Counted from the first letter of the stretch, positions 1-9,265 are shown. The stretch: 64,000 nucleotides of DNA from Muriicola jejuensis (GCF_010671595.1 NZ_JAABOP010000004.1:62001-126000); one strand, 5' to 3'. Translations and numbers: made by a program. Notes: generated by a model not told the origin, from the letters alone.

Positions 1-1
1 T

Positions 2-241
2 AGCAGGACCTTTTGCGGAAGTTGCAATCGACTGAGGATCACGGCGACAGGGGATGTGATCACCTGTCTGTACGGCAAGCCTAAAATGAATGTAAGGGAG
101 ATTCTCAGGGGTAATGATCCGGTTTCCGGGTTAAAGAAATCCATTGTTGAAGTCATCGGCAAGCGTGCGAAGACGGGCTTCGAGGCCCAGGAAGAACACA
201 AGGGAGTCTTCGAGAACTCAATGACCTCCATTGGGGGATAA
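2..241 (+). CDS. moaA: MoaA, GTP 3',8-cyclase, C-terminal fragment
   Basis: Only the last 79 codons lie in the window; the gene starts before base 1. The reading frame from base 2 gives the C-terminal [4Fe-4S] motif of MoaA, FCGSCNRLRITATG followed by TCLYG, so three cysteines of the second cluster are visible. The protein ends in SMTSIGG, the Gly-Gly tail typical of MoaA. MoaA is a radical-SAM enzyme that performs the first step of molybdenum-cofactor synthesis with MoaC. A GTG at 56 could be read as a start, but it lies inside the conserved C-terminal domain. The gene is followed 17 bases later by mobA, so this is the head of the visible Moco operon. The identification rests on clear family motifs. 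Confidence 0.9.
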   Translation, partial: SRTFCGSCNRLRITATGDVITCLYGKPKMNVREILRGNDPVSGLKKSIVEVIGKRAKTGFEAQEEHKGVFENSMTSIGG

Positions 242-258
242 TATGTGAATGCGATCGA

Positions 259-879
259 ATGTTGGAAAAAAGCCATAATAAAGATCACAAGCCTCCCGTC
301 CTGTACGGGTTGATCCTCGCGGGTGGCAAAAGCAGCCGCATGGGTCGGGATAAAGCTTTGATCTCTTATCACGGAAGGTCTCAATGGGAAATTTTATTCG
401 ATCTGGCTCAAAGCGTTTGTGACCGTACCTTCCTCAGTTTGAGAAAGGATCAACAGGAAGATCTTGCCCCCGGTGTGGAAGTGATCCTGGACAGGGATGA
501 ATACCCGGGTCCTTTCAACGGAATTCTCAGTGCTCATCACGCGTTTCCGGATGCAGCCTGGTTGGTTCTGGCCTGCGACCTGCCGCTGATCGACCTGGAG
601 ACCCTTGAGAAACTGTGCATTTCAAGGCATCCTGAAAGAGATGCCACGGCCCTGGCGACCAGGGCTACCGGCCTTCCGGAACCCCTTGCGGCCATATGGG
701 AACCGGGAGCACTTCGCAAGGTCCCGGGATACTTGAAAAAGGCAACTTCCAGCTGCCCGCGCAAGTTTTTACTCAGTTCTGATACATCGCTTGTCTTTCC
801 GGAAGATGATGCTGCCCTCTCCAACGCAAATTCCCAGGAGGATTATATCCGGATCAAAGAGTCTCTGGATTCAAAATGA
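259..879 (+). CDS. mobA: MobA, molybdenum cofactor guanylyltransferase
   Basis: This 206-residue protein has the usual MobA length. The N-terminal nucleotide-binding signature LILAGGKSSRMGRDKAL is at about residues 18-34, and the metal/nucleotide site LACDLPLID follows at about residue 103. MobA attaches GMP to molybdopterin to make the bis-MGD form used by DMSO-reductase-family enzymes. Such an enzyme, of the YdeP type, is present at about 43-45.3 kb. The start was chosen at the first ATG after moaA, and the stop overlaps the moeB start by four bases (ATGA), which implies translational coupling. The product should be cytosolic. Confidence 0.88.
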   Translation: MLEKSHNKDHKPPVLYGLILAGGKSSRMGRDKALISYHGRSQWEILFDLAQSVCDRTFLSLRKDQQEDLAPGVEVILDRDEYPGPFNGILSAHHAFPDAAWLVLACDLPLIDLETLEKLCISRHPERDATALATRATGLPEPLAAIWEPGALRKVPGYLKKATSSCPRKFLLSSDTSLVFPEDDAALSNANSQEDYIRIKESLDSK

Positions 880-1973
880 AGCAAAACCGATACATAAGAC
901 AGACTTCTCTGAAAGATTTCGGCCCTGAAAGGCAGGAAATGCTGCAAAAAGCCCGTGTACTGGTCATAGGGGCTGGGGGACTAGGTATTCCTGTCCTGCA
1001 GTATCTCAGCGCAATGGGTGTAGGGGTATTGGGTGTAGTGGAACAGGATGTGGTGGAGCTTTCCAACCTGCAGCGACAGGTACTTTATGGGGAAAAGGAC
1101 GTGGCAAAACCCAAAATTGAGGTGGTGCTCAAAAAACTCAGGGAGATGAATTCCGAAATTCTGTTCCATGGCCATGATACTTTTCTGACTCCTTCCAACG
1201 CCCTTGAGATCGTATCGGACTATGACCTTGTGGTGGATGCCTCCGATAATTTTGCCACCAGATACCTGATCAATGATGCCTGTGTGATCCTCGGTATACC
1301 CTTTGTTTCAGGCGCTATCCATGGTTTCGAAGGGCAGGTTAGCGTATTTAACTATCAGGATGGCCCTACCTACCGATGCCTGTTCCCAACACCCCCGGAA
1401 CCGGGAAGCATTAAGGACTGTAATGCAAATGGGGTACTGGGTGTGATCCCCGGGATTATAGGATCATTGCAGGCCATGGAGGTCGTCAAGGTCCTGACTG
1501 AAATGCCTGGAATTCTAAAAGGCAAGCTATTGATCTACCATGGGATTGATCAGAGCCTGCGCCAAATTACATTTCCTGCCATTCCTGCCAACAAAACCCG
1601 TAAGGCTCTGGAGTCAATCTACGAAACTCCGGATTGCGCCCGTGTTCCCACCGTGGGAGTGGAAAGACTGAAAAAGGAACTCACTGAGAACCCGGAGGGA
1701 ATAATGCTGCTGGATGTCCGCACGGCCGAAGAGTACCGGGAAGATGGTTTGGAAGAGGCCACACATATCCCACTAGAGGATCTGGAGAAGTACGGCGAGA
1801 AATTACCCCTTCAAAAGACCGTGTATTGTATCTGCCGATCCGGTTCCAGGAGTTTAACCGCAGCCAGGAATCTCCTGGATGCCAGGGGAAATCTACGGGT
1901 TTACTCCGTGGAAGGAGGCATGGAGGCCTGGCAAAAGCATTTCGGCATATTTGGCGAGGCCGGGTCCGTATAA
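876..1973 (+). CDS. moeB: MoeB/ThiF-family adenylyltransferase fused to a rhodanese domain
   Basis: 365 residues. The N-terminal E1-like domain carries the ATP-binding loop GAGGLG at residues 32-37 and the region YRCLFPTPPEPG with C168 and C182. A rhodanese domain occupies about residues 265-360, with active-site loop CRSGSRS (C320). The family adenylates the C-terminal Gly-Gly of MoaD (or ThiS) and hands on sulfur. The rhodanese fusion suggests that adenylation and sulfur delivery occur on one chain. The two CxxC pairs that bind structural zinc in E. coli MoeB are not intact here: TYRC replaces CxxC, and no second pair follows. It overlaps mobA by four bases. Whether MoaD or a thiamine carrier is the substrate cannot be decided alone, but the operon favours MoaD. 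Confidence 0.85.
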   Translation: MKQNRYIRQTSLKDFGPERQEMLQKARVLVIGAGGLGIPVLQYLSAMGVGVLGVVEQDVVELSNLQRQVLYGEKDVAKPKIEVVLKKLREMNSEILFHGHDTFLTPSNALEIVSDYDLVVDASDNFATRYLINDACVILGIPFVSGAIHGFEGQVSVFNYQDGPTYRCLFPTPPEPGSIKDCNANGVLGVIPGIIGSLQAMEVVKVLTEMPGILKGKLLIYHGIDQSLRQITFPAIPANKTRKALESIYETPDCARVPTVGVERLKKELTENPEGIMLLDVRTAEEYREDGLEEATHIPLEDLEKYGEKLPLQKTVYCICRSGSRSLTAARNLLDARGNLRVYSVEGGMEAWQKHFGIFGEAGSV

Positions 1974-1982
1974 TATTTAAAG

Positions 1983-2026
1983 TTTGCAAAGCCCTGGGAG
2001 GTTTCCCGTACTTTGGCTATATTTTG
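1983..2026 (+). promoter_or_regulatory. possible internal promoter before moeA
   Basis: The 75-base gap between moeB and moeA holds TTTG at 1983-1986 and TACTTTGG at 2009-2016, a near match to the Bacteroidota -33/-7 pair, with a second TATATTTTG at 2018-2026. It could give moeA and later genes extra transcription. This is inferred from motif resemblance only. Confidence 0.3.
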
Positions 2027-2048
2027 ATTCGAATCTTCCTAGCAGGTC

Positions 2049-3251
2049 ATGATCACATATAAAGAAGCCCTTTCGCTGGTCTTGGAGCAGCATCTAGAGT
2101 TCGGTACGGAGGTCGTCCCTCTTACAGAGGCTTACAATCGCGTACTGGCCGAAGAGATTCATGCCGACCGGGATTTCCCTCCATTTAACCGGGCCACCAA
2201 AGACGGGATCGCCCTGGCCTATGAGGCTATAGAAAACGGTAGATTATCCTTTGAAATCACAGGGGTTCTTCCGGCAGGTAAGCCGGTCATACCGCTGGAG
2301 GAACCGGAAGGATGTATTGAGATCATGACCGGTGCTGTGGTTCCCTATGAAACAGACACCGTGGTCATGTACGAACACCTGGAGGTTGATGGGGACATCG
2401 CCACCCTGAAAAAGATCCCGGAACAGGGTCAAAACATACACCTTAGGGGCAGTGATCATCGCAAAGGGGAACGAATACTCCCAAAAAACATCAGGGTCCT
2501 GGCCGCAGAGATGGGTGTTCTGGCCACTGTTGGCAAGAACCGTGTACATGTGCACAAAACTCCGAGGATCGCATTGATCTCCACGGGGAATGAACTTGTG
2601 GAAATAGATCAAACGCCCTTGTTGCACCAGATCAGAAGGTCTAATACATACAGCCTGTACGGCGCTTTACAGGAGGAAGGCATCAAGCCTTTGCACCTGC
2701 ACCTCGATGACGATCTGGACCTGATGAGGCAGAAACTGGCCTATCTGATCGATGAGATGGACGTGCTTATCCTCAGCGGTGGTGTATCCAAGGGCAAATT
2801 CGATTATCTCCCCCAGGTACTGGAGGAATTGGGGGTGGAAAAGATATTCCACAGGGTTGCCCAAAGGCCTGGCAAACCCTTCTGGTTCGGGAAAAACCGA
2901 AATCGAGCGACCCTGGTCTTTTCATTTCCGGGCAATCCGGTCTCCACCTTCCTCAATTTTTATCTGTATTTTATACCGTGGTACTTTAAGAACCTGGGGC
3001 TCGGTTACGAACCCATGTTCGTGCAATTGCGGAAAAAAATAGAGAATCCGTCGGACCTGACTATTTTTATAGGTGCTAACCTCATGATCGAAGAGGGGAT
3101 ACTCCTCGGAGAAATACTGAATAGCAGCGGGTCGGGCGATCTGGCTCACCTCTCAGAGATCGAAGGATTCGTGCAATTGGATCCCCGAAAGGCGTCTTAT
3201 AAAAAGGGGGAGATCGTTCCTTTCATACCTGTTAAAAATCACAAGAGATGA
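2049..3251 (+). CDS. moeA: MoeA, molybdopterin molybdenumtransferase
   Basis: 400 residues, close to the 411 of E. coli MoeA. Recognisable blocks are FNRATKDGIAL near residue 41, ISTGNELVEI in the MoCF-biosynthesis domain, GGVSKGKFDYL, RPGKPFWFGK and FSFPGNPVST. The C-terminal barrel domain completes the four-domain MoeA layout. MoeA inserts molybdate into adenylated molybdopterin. It follows moeB after 75 bases and overlaps the next gene by four bases (ATGA at 3248-3251). The ATG at 2049 was chosen because the conserved N-terminus begins directly after it. Cytosolic. Confidence 0.92.
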   Translation: MITYKEALSLVLEQHLEFGTEVVPLTEAYNRVLAEEIHADRDFPPFNRATKDGIALAYEAIENGRLSFEITGVLPAGKPVIPLEEPEGCIEIMTGAVVPYETDTVVMYEHLEVDGDIATLKKIPEQGQNIHLRGSDHRKGERILPKNIRVLAAEMGVLATVGKNRVHVHKTPRIALISTGNELVEIDQTPLLHQIRRSNTYSLYGALQEEGIKPLHLHLDDDLDLMRQKLAYLIDEMDVLILSGGVSKGKFDYLPQVLEELGVEKIFHRVAQRPGKPFWFGKNRNRATLVFSFPGNPVSTFLNFYLYFIPWYFKNLGLGYEPMFVQLRKKIENPSDLTIFIGANLMIEEGILLGEILNSSGSGDLAHLSEIEGFVQLDPRKASYKKGEIVPFIPVKNHKR

Positions 3252-4267
3252 CCCATGAACTGAAAAATATCATCAGGAGCTTTGAGGTCGCTTCAAAAGC
3301 CGGCCTAAAAACGGTCATGGCTACGGTGGTGGCGCTGGATGGCTCTTCATATCGGAAACCCGGCGTCAGGATGCTGATCCACGAAAACGGGAGAATGGAG
3401 GGAGCCGTAAGCGGAGGATGTGTGGAAAAAGAGATCCTCAGGCAGTCAGAAAGTGTATTTAGTTCCGGAATCCCACGGGTGATGATCTATGATGGAAGAT
3501 ACCGTTTGGGCTGCGAAGGGGTGTTGTATATCCTGATAGAACCTTTTTCACCCGGTCCAGACCTGATCACCGCCTTCAGAGAGAATCTCACCCGGCGGGA
3601 CAGTTTTAAAATCACGTCCTATTTTAAAAGGGCAGAACAGGAAGAAATAGGTTTCGGTAGCATTTTGGAACTCGGTGGGAAGACCTATTGTTTTTTCCAG
3701 GATCGTTCGCCGGATGCGGCTCTTCTGAGTTTTACCCAGACACTGCCGCCCTCTATTAGACTTCATATTATTGGTTCAGAACACGACGCAGTCATCCTGT
3801 GCCACCTGGCCTCACAGATGGGTATGGAAGTCGCAGTGGTCGTCAATCCCATGGAAGAGAAGGGAAAGGACCACTTTCCCGGAGCCGAAGAATTCCTGCC
3901 TGTTATACCGGAAGAATTCCCGATAAGTGCTGTTGATACTCAAACAGCGGTGGTGCTGATGAATCACAGTTATTCCAAGGACCTGCAATTTTTATTGAGG
4001 CTGTACAAAGGAACACAATTCTACACAGGGGTATTAGGACCTTACAAAAGACGGGAAGAATTGCTCAACGACCTCCTCGAGCAGGCACCGGAGGTAGAAC
4101 TCGATTTTCTGGAAAGCCTCCACGGCCCGGCCGGGATAGATATAGGCGCTGTGACCCCTCAGGAGATCGCCGTTTCCATCCTGAGTGAGATCCTCCTGGT
4201 GCACAGGGGCCGGACTCCCCAGAAATTGAAGGATAAACAAGGATCCATACACACAACCTCCTCATGA
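3248..4267 (+). CDS. XdhC/CoxI-family molybdenum-enzyme maturation protein
   Basis: 339 residues. The N-terminal XdhC_CoxI domain is visible in GSSYRKPGVRML and GAVSGGCVEKEIL (residues about 30-65), with the conserved cysteine. A second Rossmann-like domain starts near residue 175 (LHIIGSEHDAVILCHLA), and its usual GxGHxG loop is poorly kept. XdhC proteins bind and sulfurate Moco for xanthine-dehydrogenase-class enzymes. No such enzyme lies in the window, so the client must be elsewhere. The gene overlaps moeA and the following mocA-like gene by four bases each, so it is firmly part of the Moco operon. Confidence 0.85.
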   Translation: MTHELKNIIRSFEVASKAGLKTVMATVVALDGSSYRKPGVRMLIHENGRMEGAVSGGCVEKEILRQSESVFSSGIPRVMIYDGRYRLGCEGVLYILIEPFSPGPDLITAFRENLTRRDSFKITSYFKRAEQEEIGFGSILELGGKTYCFFQDRSPDAALLSFTQTLPPSIRLHIIGSEHDAVILCHLASQMGMEVAVVVNPMEEKGKDHFPGAEEFLPVIPEEFPISAVDTQTAVVLMNHSYSKDLQFLLRLYKGTQFYTGVLGPYKRREELLNDLLEQAPEVELDFLESLHGPAGIDIGAVTPQEIAVSILSEILLVHRGRTPQKLKDKQGSIHTTSS

Positions 4268-4869
4268 AGATTACCATCCTCCTGCTGGCTGCGGGTGCTT
4301 CCAGGCGAATGGGTCGACCCAAACAGCTTCTGCCCTGGGGAAATTCTACCCTGTTAGGTCACGCTATTGAGACTGCCATATCCTGTCAATCGGACCAGGT
4401 CTTCGTGGTCCTGGGCGCCGGGGCCGACACCATTTGCGAATCCCTGGAGATCGATGGATTCGAGGTGATTATTAATGAAGAATGGGCAGAAGGCATCGGT
4501 GCCACCATCAGAAGGGGCATATCCCATGTAAGCTCCCTGCATCCTGTTCCGGATGCCGTCCTCATCATGCTGGCAGACCAGCCGCTGATCGGAAAGGAAC
4601 ATCTCGAAAACCTTATGGCCCTTTTCAAAAAAGAGGAAAAGCGGATCGTCTGTACAGAATACGTGGGGAAACTCGGAGTTCCCGCGGTTTTTCCACGTCG
4701 ATTTTTTCCGGATCTGGCCCGGCTGACGGGAGACCATGGTGGAGGAAAACTGATCGCCGCCCATGCTGAGGAGGCTTTGGGAATTCCAGCCGTCGATAAG
4801 GTGGCCGATTTGGATACTCCCCAGGACTATTTATCTTTAACAAAGACCCATCAAAAACCCGATTCATGA
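4264..4869 (+). CDS. MocA/MobA-like nucleotidyltransferase
   Basis: 201 residues with the nucleotidyltransferase signature LLLAAGASRRMGRPKQLLPW at residues 5-24 and the metal motif LADQPLIG near residue 103. The pairing with an XdhC homologue is typical of MocA, which transfers CMP to molybdopterin to form MCD for xanthine-dehydrogenase-class enzymes. With mobA in the same operon, the cell may make both MGD and MCD cofactors. CTP rather than GTP use is inferred from context. It overlaps both neighbours by four bases. Confidence 0.82.
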   Translation: MKITILLLAAGASRRMGRPKQLLPWGNSTLLGHAIETAISCQSDQVFVVLGAGADTICESLEIDGFEVIINEEWAEGIGATIRRGISHVSSLHPVPDAVLIMLADQPLIGKEHLENLMALFKKEEKRIVCTEYVGKLGVPAVFPRRFFPDLARLTGDHGGGKLIAAHAEEALGIPAVDKVADLDTPQDYLSLTKTHQKPDS

Positions 4870-5957
4870 AGAACAACCTTACCCTATTGAGTTTTTGCCT
4901 CCTGGCAACGGCCACAGCCCAGCAAACCCCGGAAATGGGTTTTGAAGAATACAATCCGACTTCCACCCTGGTAGTACCCGGGGAGGAGGTACCAAGGGCC
5001 AGATTCCCATTTGTCGATATACACAGCCATCAGTTCAGGATGGCGGGGCAGGACCTTTCAGAACTGGTGGAGCCCATGGACCGAATGAACATGGCCGTTA
5101 TGGTGAACCTCAGCGGGGGGTCAGGGGAAAACCTGAAAATGATGATCGAGAACATAAACACCCATTATCCCAATCGGTTCGTGGTATTCGCCAACGTTGA
5201 TTTTGATGGGGTTGGGAATCCCGGCTGGGCTGAAAATGCGACCAGGCAATTGGAAGAGGATGTGAAGAACGGAGCTCGGGGCCTCAAGATATACAAGAGC
5301 CTGGGGTTGCGCAACCGGGATGTGTCCGGAAATCGCATCCCTGTGGACGACCCCAGGCTGGATCCCATTTGGGAAAAATGCGGGGAACTGAAGATCCCCG
5401 TCCTGATCCATTCCGCAGACCCCAGGTCGTTCTGGGACCCGATGGATGAAAAGAACGAGCGCTGGCTGGAATTAAAAACAAGACCGAACCGCAAGCGGAG
5501 CGATACAGACCCTGCCCCCTGGGAACAGATCATACAGGAACAACACAACATGTTCCGGAAACATCCCAATACCCTTTTCATCAATGCGCATATGGGATGG
5601 TATGCCAACAACCTCGGTAAATTGGCCCAATTGCTCGAGGAGATCCCAAACATGTACGTGGGCATTGGAGCGATCATAGCCGAATTGGGAAGGCAGCCCA
5701 GGAACGCAAGGGCTTTTTTCACGAAGTATCAGGACAGGATCCTCTTCGGGAAGGACAGCTGGCAGCCGGAGGAGTTCCCCACCTATTTCCGCGTCCTTGA
5801 AAGTGATGACGAATATTTCCCCTATTACAAGAAATACCATGCCTTCTGGGCCATGTACGGTCTCGACCTGCCAGACGAGGTCCTCAATAAGGTGTACTAC
5901 AAGAACGCGATCAAACTTATCCCTTCCATAGATTCTTCCCTTTTCCCGTCATACTGA
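4866..5957 (+). CDS. secreted amidohydrolase-family metal-dependent hydrolase
   Basis: 363 residues with a signal peptide (hydrophobic residues 5-16, cleavage likely after TATAQQ). The TIM-barrel amidohydrolase (Amidohydro_2) metal motifs are present: HSH at residues 53-55, NAHMGW in the middle barrel and FGKDSW with the late aspartate. The substrate is unknown. It overlaps the mocA-like gene by four bases (ATGA), so it is translated with the Moco operon, although an exported hydrolase has no obvious role in cofactor synthesis. It may act near an exported molybdoenzyme, or it may simply share the transcript. Confidence 0.75.
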   Translation: MKNNLTLLSFCLLATATAQQTPEMGFEEYNPTSTLVVPGEEVPRARFPFVDIHSHQFRMAGQDLSELVEPMDRMNMAVMVNLSGGSGENLKMMIENINTHYPNRFVVFANVDFDGVGNPGWAENATRQLEEDVKNGARGLKIYKSLGLRNRDVSGNRIPVDDPRLDPIWEKCGELKIPVLIHSADPRSFWDPMDEKNERWLELKTRPNRKRSDTDPAPWEQIIQEQHNMFRKHPNTLFINAHMGWYANNLGKLAQLLEEIPNMYVGIGAIIAELGRQPRNARAFFTKYQDRILFGKDSWQPEEFPTYFRVLESDDEYFPYYKKYHAFWAMYGLDLPDEVLNKVYYKNAIKLIPSIDSSLFPSY

Positions 5958-5988
5958 GGATCTTCACCAGGGATGGGCGGAGTGCACA

Positions 5989-6066
5989 AGGCGAACCTCC
6001 ATCAGCCAGGCGGAGGGAACCTTCTTTCAAAAAAAATCACGACAAAATGTGATCTTTTACGTGATT
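5989..6066. promoter_or_regulatory. inverted repeats between the Moco operon and the sigma-factor gene
   Basis: Two hairpins lie in the 143-base gap. The first pairs CCTCC with GGAGG, followed by a T-rich then A-rich run, and may be a weak terminator for the Moco operon. The second pairs AATCACG (6035-6041) with CGTGATT (6060-6066) about 35 bases before the sigma gene and could be an operator. Both are read from sequence only. Confidence 0.3.
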
Positions 6067-6100
6067 GAGATACTAATCCCCCAAACAGCTGCAGCAAGGC

Positions 6101-6589
6101 ATGCCCGAACAGGAAGAATTCGTACGAATAATCAAAGAGAACCAGGGGTTGATCTATAAAGTAGCGGCCCTGTATACGGAACAGAAACAGGATCGCAATG
6201 ATCTGTACCAGGAGATCGTATTCCAGTTGTGGAAGTCCTTCGAATCATTTCGGGCTGAGGCAAAGATCAGCACCTGGATGTATCGCATCGCACTGAATAC
6301 GGCCATCGGCCAACTGAATAAGCGAAAGAGGAGAGGGAGGGAAGTAGGTCTGGAAGTCCTGCCACAGCTGGTCGCAGATCATTCTTCGGAAATCCTGGAA
6401 GAGCGTGTAAAACTCCTTCACAGTGAGATACAAAACCTGAATATTTTGGAGAAAGGGATCATCCTTTTGTTGCTGGAAGGAAAAAAATACGAGGAAATAG
6501 CAGAGATAACAGGCCTTTCAGCAACCAATGTCGGGACCAGGATCTCGCGTATAAAGGAAAAACTGAAATCAAAGATGACTAATCAATAA
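6101..6589 (+). CDS. ECF-family RNA polymerase sigma factor
   Basis: 162 residues. Region 2 is seen in DRNDLYQEIVFQLWKSF followed by ISTWMYRIALNTAI, and region 4 in KYEEIAEITGLSATNVGTR followed by ISRIKEKL, the helix-turn-helix for -35 recognition. ECF sigmas direct RNA polymerase to a small regulon and are usually held by a membrane anti-sigma factor. The next gene starts five bases after the stop and encodes a multi-pass membrane protein, which makes it the candidate partner. The signal it answers to is unknown. Confidence 0.88.
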   Translation: MPEQEEFVRIIKENQGLIYKVAALYTEQKQDRNDLYQEIVFQLWKSFESFRAEAKISTWMYRIALNTAIGQLNKRKRRGREVGLEVLPQLVADHSSEILEERVKLLHSEIQNLNILEKGIILLLLEGKKYEEIAEITGLSATNVGTRISRIKEKLKSKMTNQ

Positions 6590-6594
6590 TCATT

Positions 6595-7188
6595 ATGGAA
6601 ATCAAAGACTTGGAATCACTTTGGTCTGAGATGGACCGTGAACTCGAAAATCAAAAGAAACTCACTAAAACATTGATCATGGAAATGACACAACAAAAAT
6701 ATTCGAACAAATTTCAAAGGGTCTCGGTGTTTGAGACCATCGGTGGCATTATTTGTATTCTGGCCGGCGTTTTCATCATGACCCAATTTTCTGAATTGGA
6801 TACCTGGTATCTACAACTTTGCGGAGTACTAACCATTCTCATCCTCTTTGTGCTTCCCGTTCTCACACTCCGTTCCCTGTATCGTGTTCAAACGATCCAA
6901 ATCTCAGACAAGGCTGTTTCAGAAACGATCGTGGGTTATGTGAAGGCTAAAAACCAACTGCTTTTCCTGCAGAGGCTCGGCATCTACCTCAGTGTGGTCC
7001 TCATGCTGACCATGTTGCCTGTTGCCAGTAAGATCAGCAGCGGAAAAGATCTTTTTCAGGAAAGTACAGCCTGGTTCCTCTATGTACCTGTTATGTCGGT
7101 TTTCCTCTTCTTCTTTGCCCGGTGGGGATACGGGTGCTACAAGAGCCTTACAGATTCTGCCGAGGATCTTCTCAGGCAAATGGAATAG
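6595..7188 (+). CDS. four-helix membrane protein, possible anti-sigma partner
   Basis: 197 residues. The first 45 residues are polar and form a likely cytosolic helix. Four hydrophobic segments follow, near residues 48-66, 72-92, 120-140 and 155-173, with a short charged tail. No catalytic motif is visible and no zinc-binding anti-sigma motif (HxxxCxxC) is present. The five-base spacing after the sigma gene suggests co-expression and a regulatory link. The anti-sigma role is inference from position; the family was not recognised. Confidence 0.6.
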   Translation: MEIKDLESLWSEMDRELENQKKLTKTLIMEMTQQKYSNKFQRVSVFETIGGIICILAGVFIMTQFSELDTWYLQLCGVLTILILFVLPVLTLRSLYRVQTIQISDKAVSETIVGYVKAKNQLLFLQRLGIYLSVVLMLTMLPVASKISSGKDLFQESTAWFLYVPVMSVFLFFFARWGYGCYKSLTDSAEDLLRQME

Positions 7189-7214
7189 AAAATGAAAGGA
7201 AAAACCATAATTGC

Positions 7215-7246
7215 AAAGCCTCCTCATATGGGAGGCTTTGTTATTT
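7215..7246 (+). terminator. rho-independent terminator after the sigma operon
   Basis: A perfect nine-base stem, AAAGCCTCC (7215-7223) with GGAGGCTTT (7231-7239), encloses a seven-base loop and is followed by GTTATTT. It sits 27 bases after the membrane-protein stop. Confidence 0.8.
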
Positions 7247-7331
7247 CTGAAAAATAAGCGATTTGTTTAGCTCATAGGAGGCCTGCAGAATATTTTATCT
7301 AAATTTAAGGAGAACTTAATTCGATTTAACA

Positions 7332-9209
7332 ATGAAAAAACTGAGCGTACTATTCCTATTCTTGTTTCTCACCCAGACAGGGTTACATTCTCAGGATTCG
7401 GTCTTTGACAGGCTGGAAGAGGTGGCCGTTGTGGAACAGAAGGTCATGATGCCCATGAGAGACGGTATCAGGCTGGCCACCGATATATACAGGCCTAAGG
7501 GAGACAGGAAAGTTCCCATTATATTCTCGAGGACTCCTTATAATTTTAACTCCTGGGGCGATGGGGAGCAACGGACCAGAACGGCTGAACGAGCCCTTGA
7601 AGCTGTTGAAAGAGGGTATGCTTATGTGGTTCAGAATGAACGCGGCAGGTATTATTCGGAAGGGGAGTGGGACATCCTGGGTGTTCCTCTAACCGATGGG
7701 TATGACGCATTTTCATGGATGAGTCAACAGTCCTGGTCTAACGGGAAAATCGGCCTGCTGGGTTGTTCTTCCACAGCGGAATGGCAAATGGCGGTCGCGG
7801 CCCTGGACCATCCTGCCCTTGGGACGATGGTTCCCCAGGCTTTCGGAGCTGGAGTAGGTCGTGTGGGCGAATACTATGAACAGGGAAACTGGTACAGGGG
7901 TGGAGCAGAGCAAATGCTCTTTTTTGCCTGGCTGTACGGAGTGGAACACGATATATTCAAGCCCCGGATCCCTCCGGGTGCCACACAGGAAGACCTGATC
8001 AGGATCTCCAGGTTTTATGACCTCGCCCCGGAAAATCCGCCTGTAGATATGGCAGAGGCCCTGAAGCATTTGCCTATTCAGGATTTCATTAAAAACATCC
8101 CGGGGAAAAAAGAAATCTTCGAAAAGATGGTCAGGCGAAAACCCAATGACCCGGCCTGGTTTGAAGGGGGTCTTTACCATGACGACATGGAAATCGATAT
8201 CCCCGCCTTCTGGTTTGCCAGCTGGTACGATGTATCTATTAGCCCTAACCTGGCTCTGTACAATCACGTTCGAAATAATGCAAAAGATCCTGAAACAAGG
8301 GATAACCAGTACCTGGTCATCGCCCCTACACTGCATTGCGCCTATACCCGCGCCACTGAGAATACGATTGTAGGAGAACGTTCCGTAGGCGATGCAAGAC
8401 TTAATTATGACGAGCAGATCTATGCCTGGTTCGATCTTTGGTTGAAGGGTGAAAACAATGATTTTAAGGAGCAGATGCCCCGGGTGCAATACTATACCAT
8501 GGGCAGCAACCGATGGAATGCCTCGGATACCTGGCCTCCGGCAGAGGCCCGGATGCAGACCTATTACCTCCACAGTGGGGGAAGTGCCAACAGCCTTTAC
8601 GGGGATGGCAGCCTCAGCACAAAAAAACCCTCTAAAGGCCAAAAACCGGACACCTTTGTGTACGACCCCATGAACCCCGTTCCATCTTATGGGGGCAATG
8701 TGTGTTGTACCGGAAATGCCGTTAAGGGAGGGGCCTATGACCAGCAGGTAATGGAAACGAGGAACGACATCCTGGTATACACATCGGATGTATTGAAGGA
8801 AGGGGTGGAAATCACCGGATTTATTGAGTCGACCCTCTATCTCTCCAGCGATGTGAAGGATACGGACCTCACTCTGAAGCTGATCGATGTATATCCGGAT
8901 GGAAGGGCGTATAACCTGGACGAGACCATTCAGCGGGTGAGGTACAGGGAAGGCTATGATAAGGAGGTGTTCATGGAAAAGGGCAAGGTGTACCGGGTGG
9001 ATCTCACTCCTTTGGCTACCAGTAATTTTTTCGAAAAAGGACACCGAATCCGCATAGAGGTTTCCAGCAGTAATTTCCCCCGTTTTGCCAGAAACCTCAA
9101 TACAGGGGGGAACAATTTCGATGAGAAAGAGGGGGTTATCGCAACCAACACCATTCACCATTCGGACCAATATCCATCCCAGATCAGGCTTCCTATGATA
9201 AGGAAGTAA
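7332..9209 (+). CDS. secreted CocE/NonD-family hydrolase (X-Pro dipeptidyl-peptidase S15 type)
   Basis: 625 residues with a signal peptide (residues 1-20, cut near LHSQ). An alpha/beta-hydrolase domain begins with [14 protein letters not shown] near residue 42. The nucleophile is in GCSST (G144-S146), and a C-terminal jelly-roll domain of the PepX_C type follows from about residue 390. The family includes cocaine esterase, glutaryl-7-ACA acylase and Xaa-Pro peptidases that cut ester or amide bonds. The exact substrate cannot be read from sequence. The protein is probably periplasmic or surface-exposed and may take part in peptide scavenging. A 485-codon open frame on the opposite strand is a shadow. 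Confidence 0.85.
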   Translation: MKKLSVLFLFLFLTQTGLHSQDSVFDRLEEVAVVEQKVMMPMRDGIRLATDIYRPKGDRKVPIIFSRTPYNFNSWGDGEQRTRTAERALEAVERGYAYVVQNERGRYYSEGEWDILGVPLTDGYDAFSWMSQQSWSNGKIGLLGCSSTAEWQMAVAALDHPALGTMVPQAFGAGVGRVGEYYEQGNWYRGGAEQMLFFAWLYGVEHDIFKPRIPPGATQEDLIRISRFYDLAPENPPVDMAEALKHLPIQDFIKNIPGKKEIFEKMVRRKPNDPAWFEGGLYHDDMEIDIPAFWFASWYDVSISPNLALYNHVRNNAKDPETRDNQYLVIAPTLHCAYTRATENTIVGERSVGDARLNYDEQIYAWFDLWLKGENNDFKEQMPRVQYYTMGSNRWNASDTWPPAEARMQTYYLHSGGSANSLYGDGSLSTKKPSKGQKPDTFVYDPMNPVPSYGGNVCCTGNAVKGGAYDQQVMETRNDILVYTSDVLKEGVEITGFIESTLYLSSDVKDTDLTLKLIDVYPDGRAYNLDETIQRVRYREGYDKEVFMEKGKVYRVDLTPLATSNFFEKGHRIRIEVSSSNFPRFARNLNTGGNNFDEKEGVIATNTIHHSDQYPSQIRLPMIRK

Positions 9210-9265
9210 GCTTATAAATCAGACCTGGGAACAGAGGAATGCAGGTCCTTGTAAAAACAAAAAGC

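Noticed and set aside
7713-9170. 485-codon open frame on the reverse strand
   Set aside because: It lies fully opposite the CocE-type hydrolase, has no recognisable domain or signal, and its hydrophobic blocks mirror the coding strand composition.
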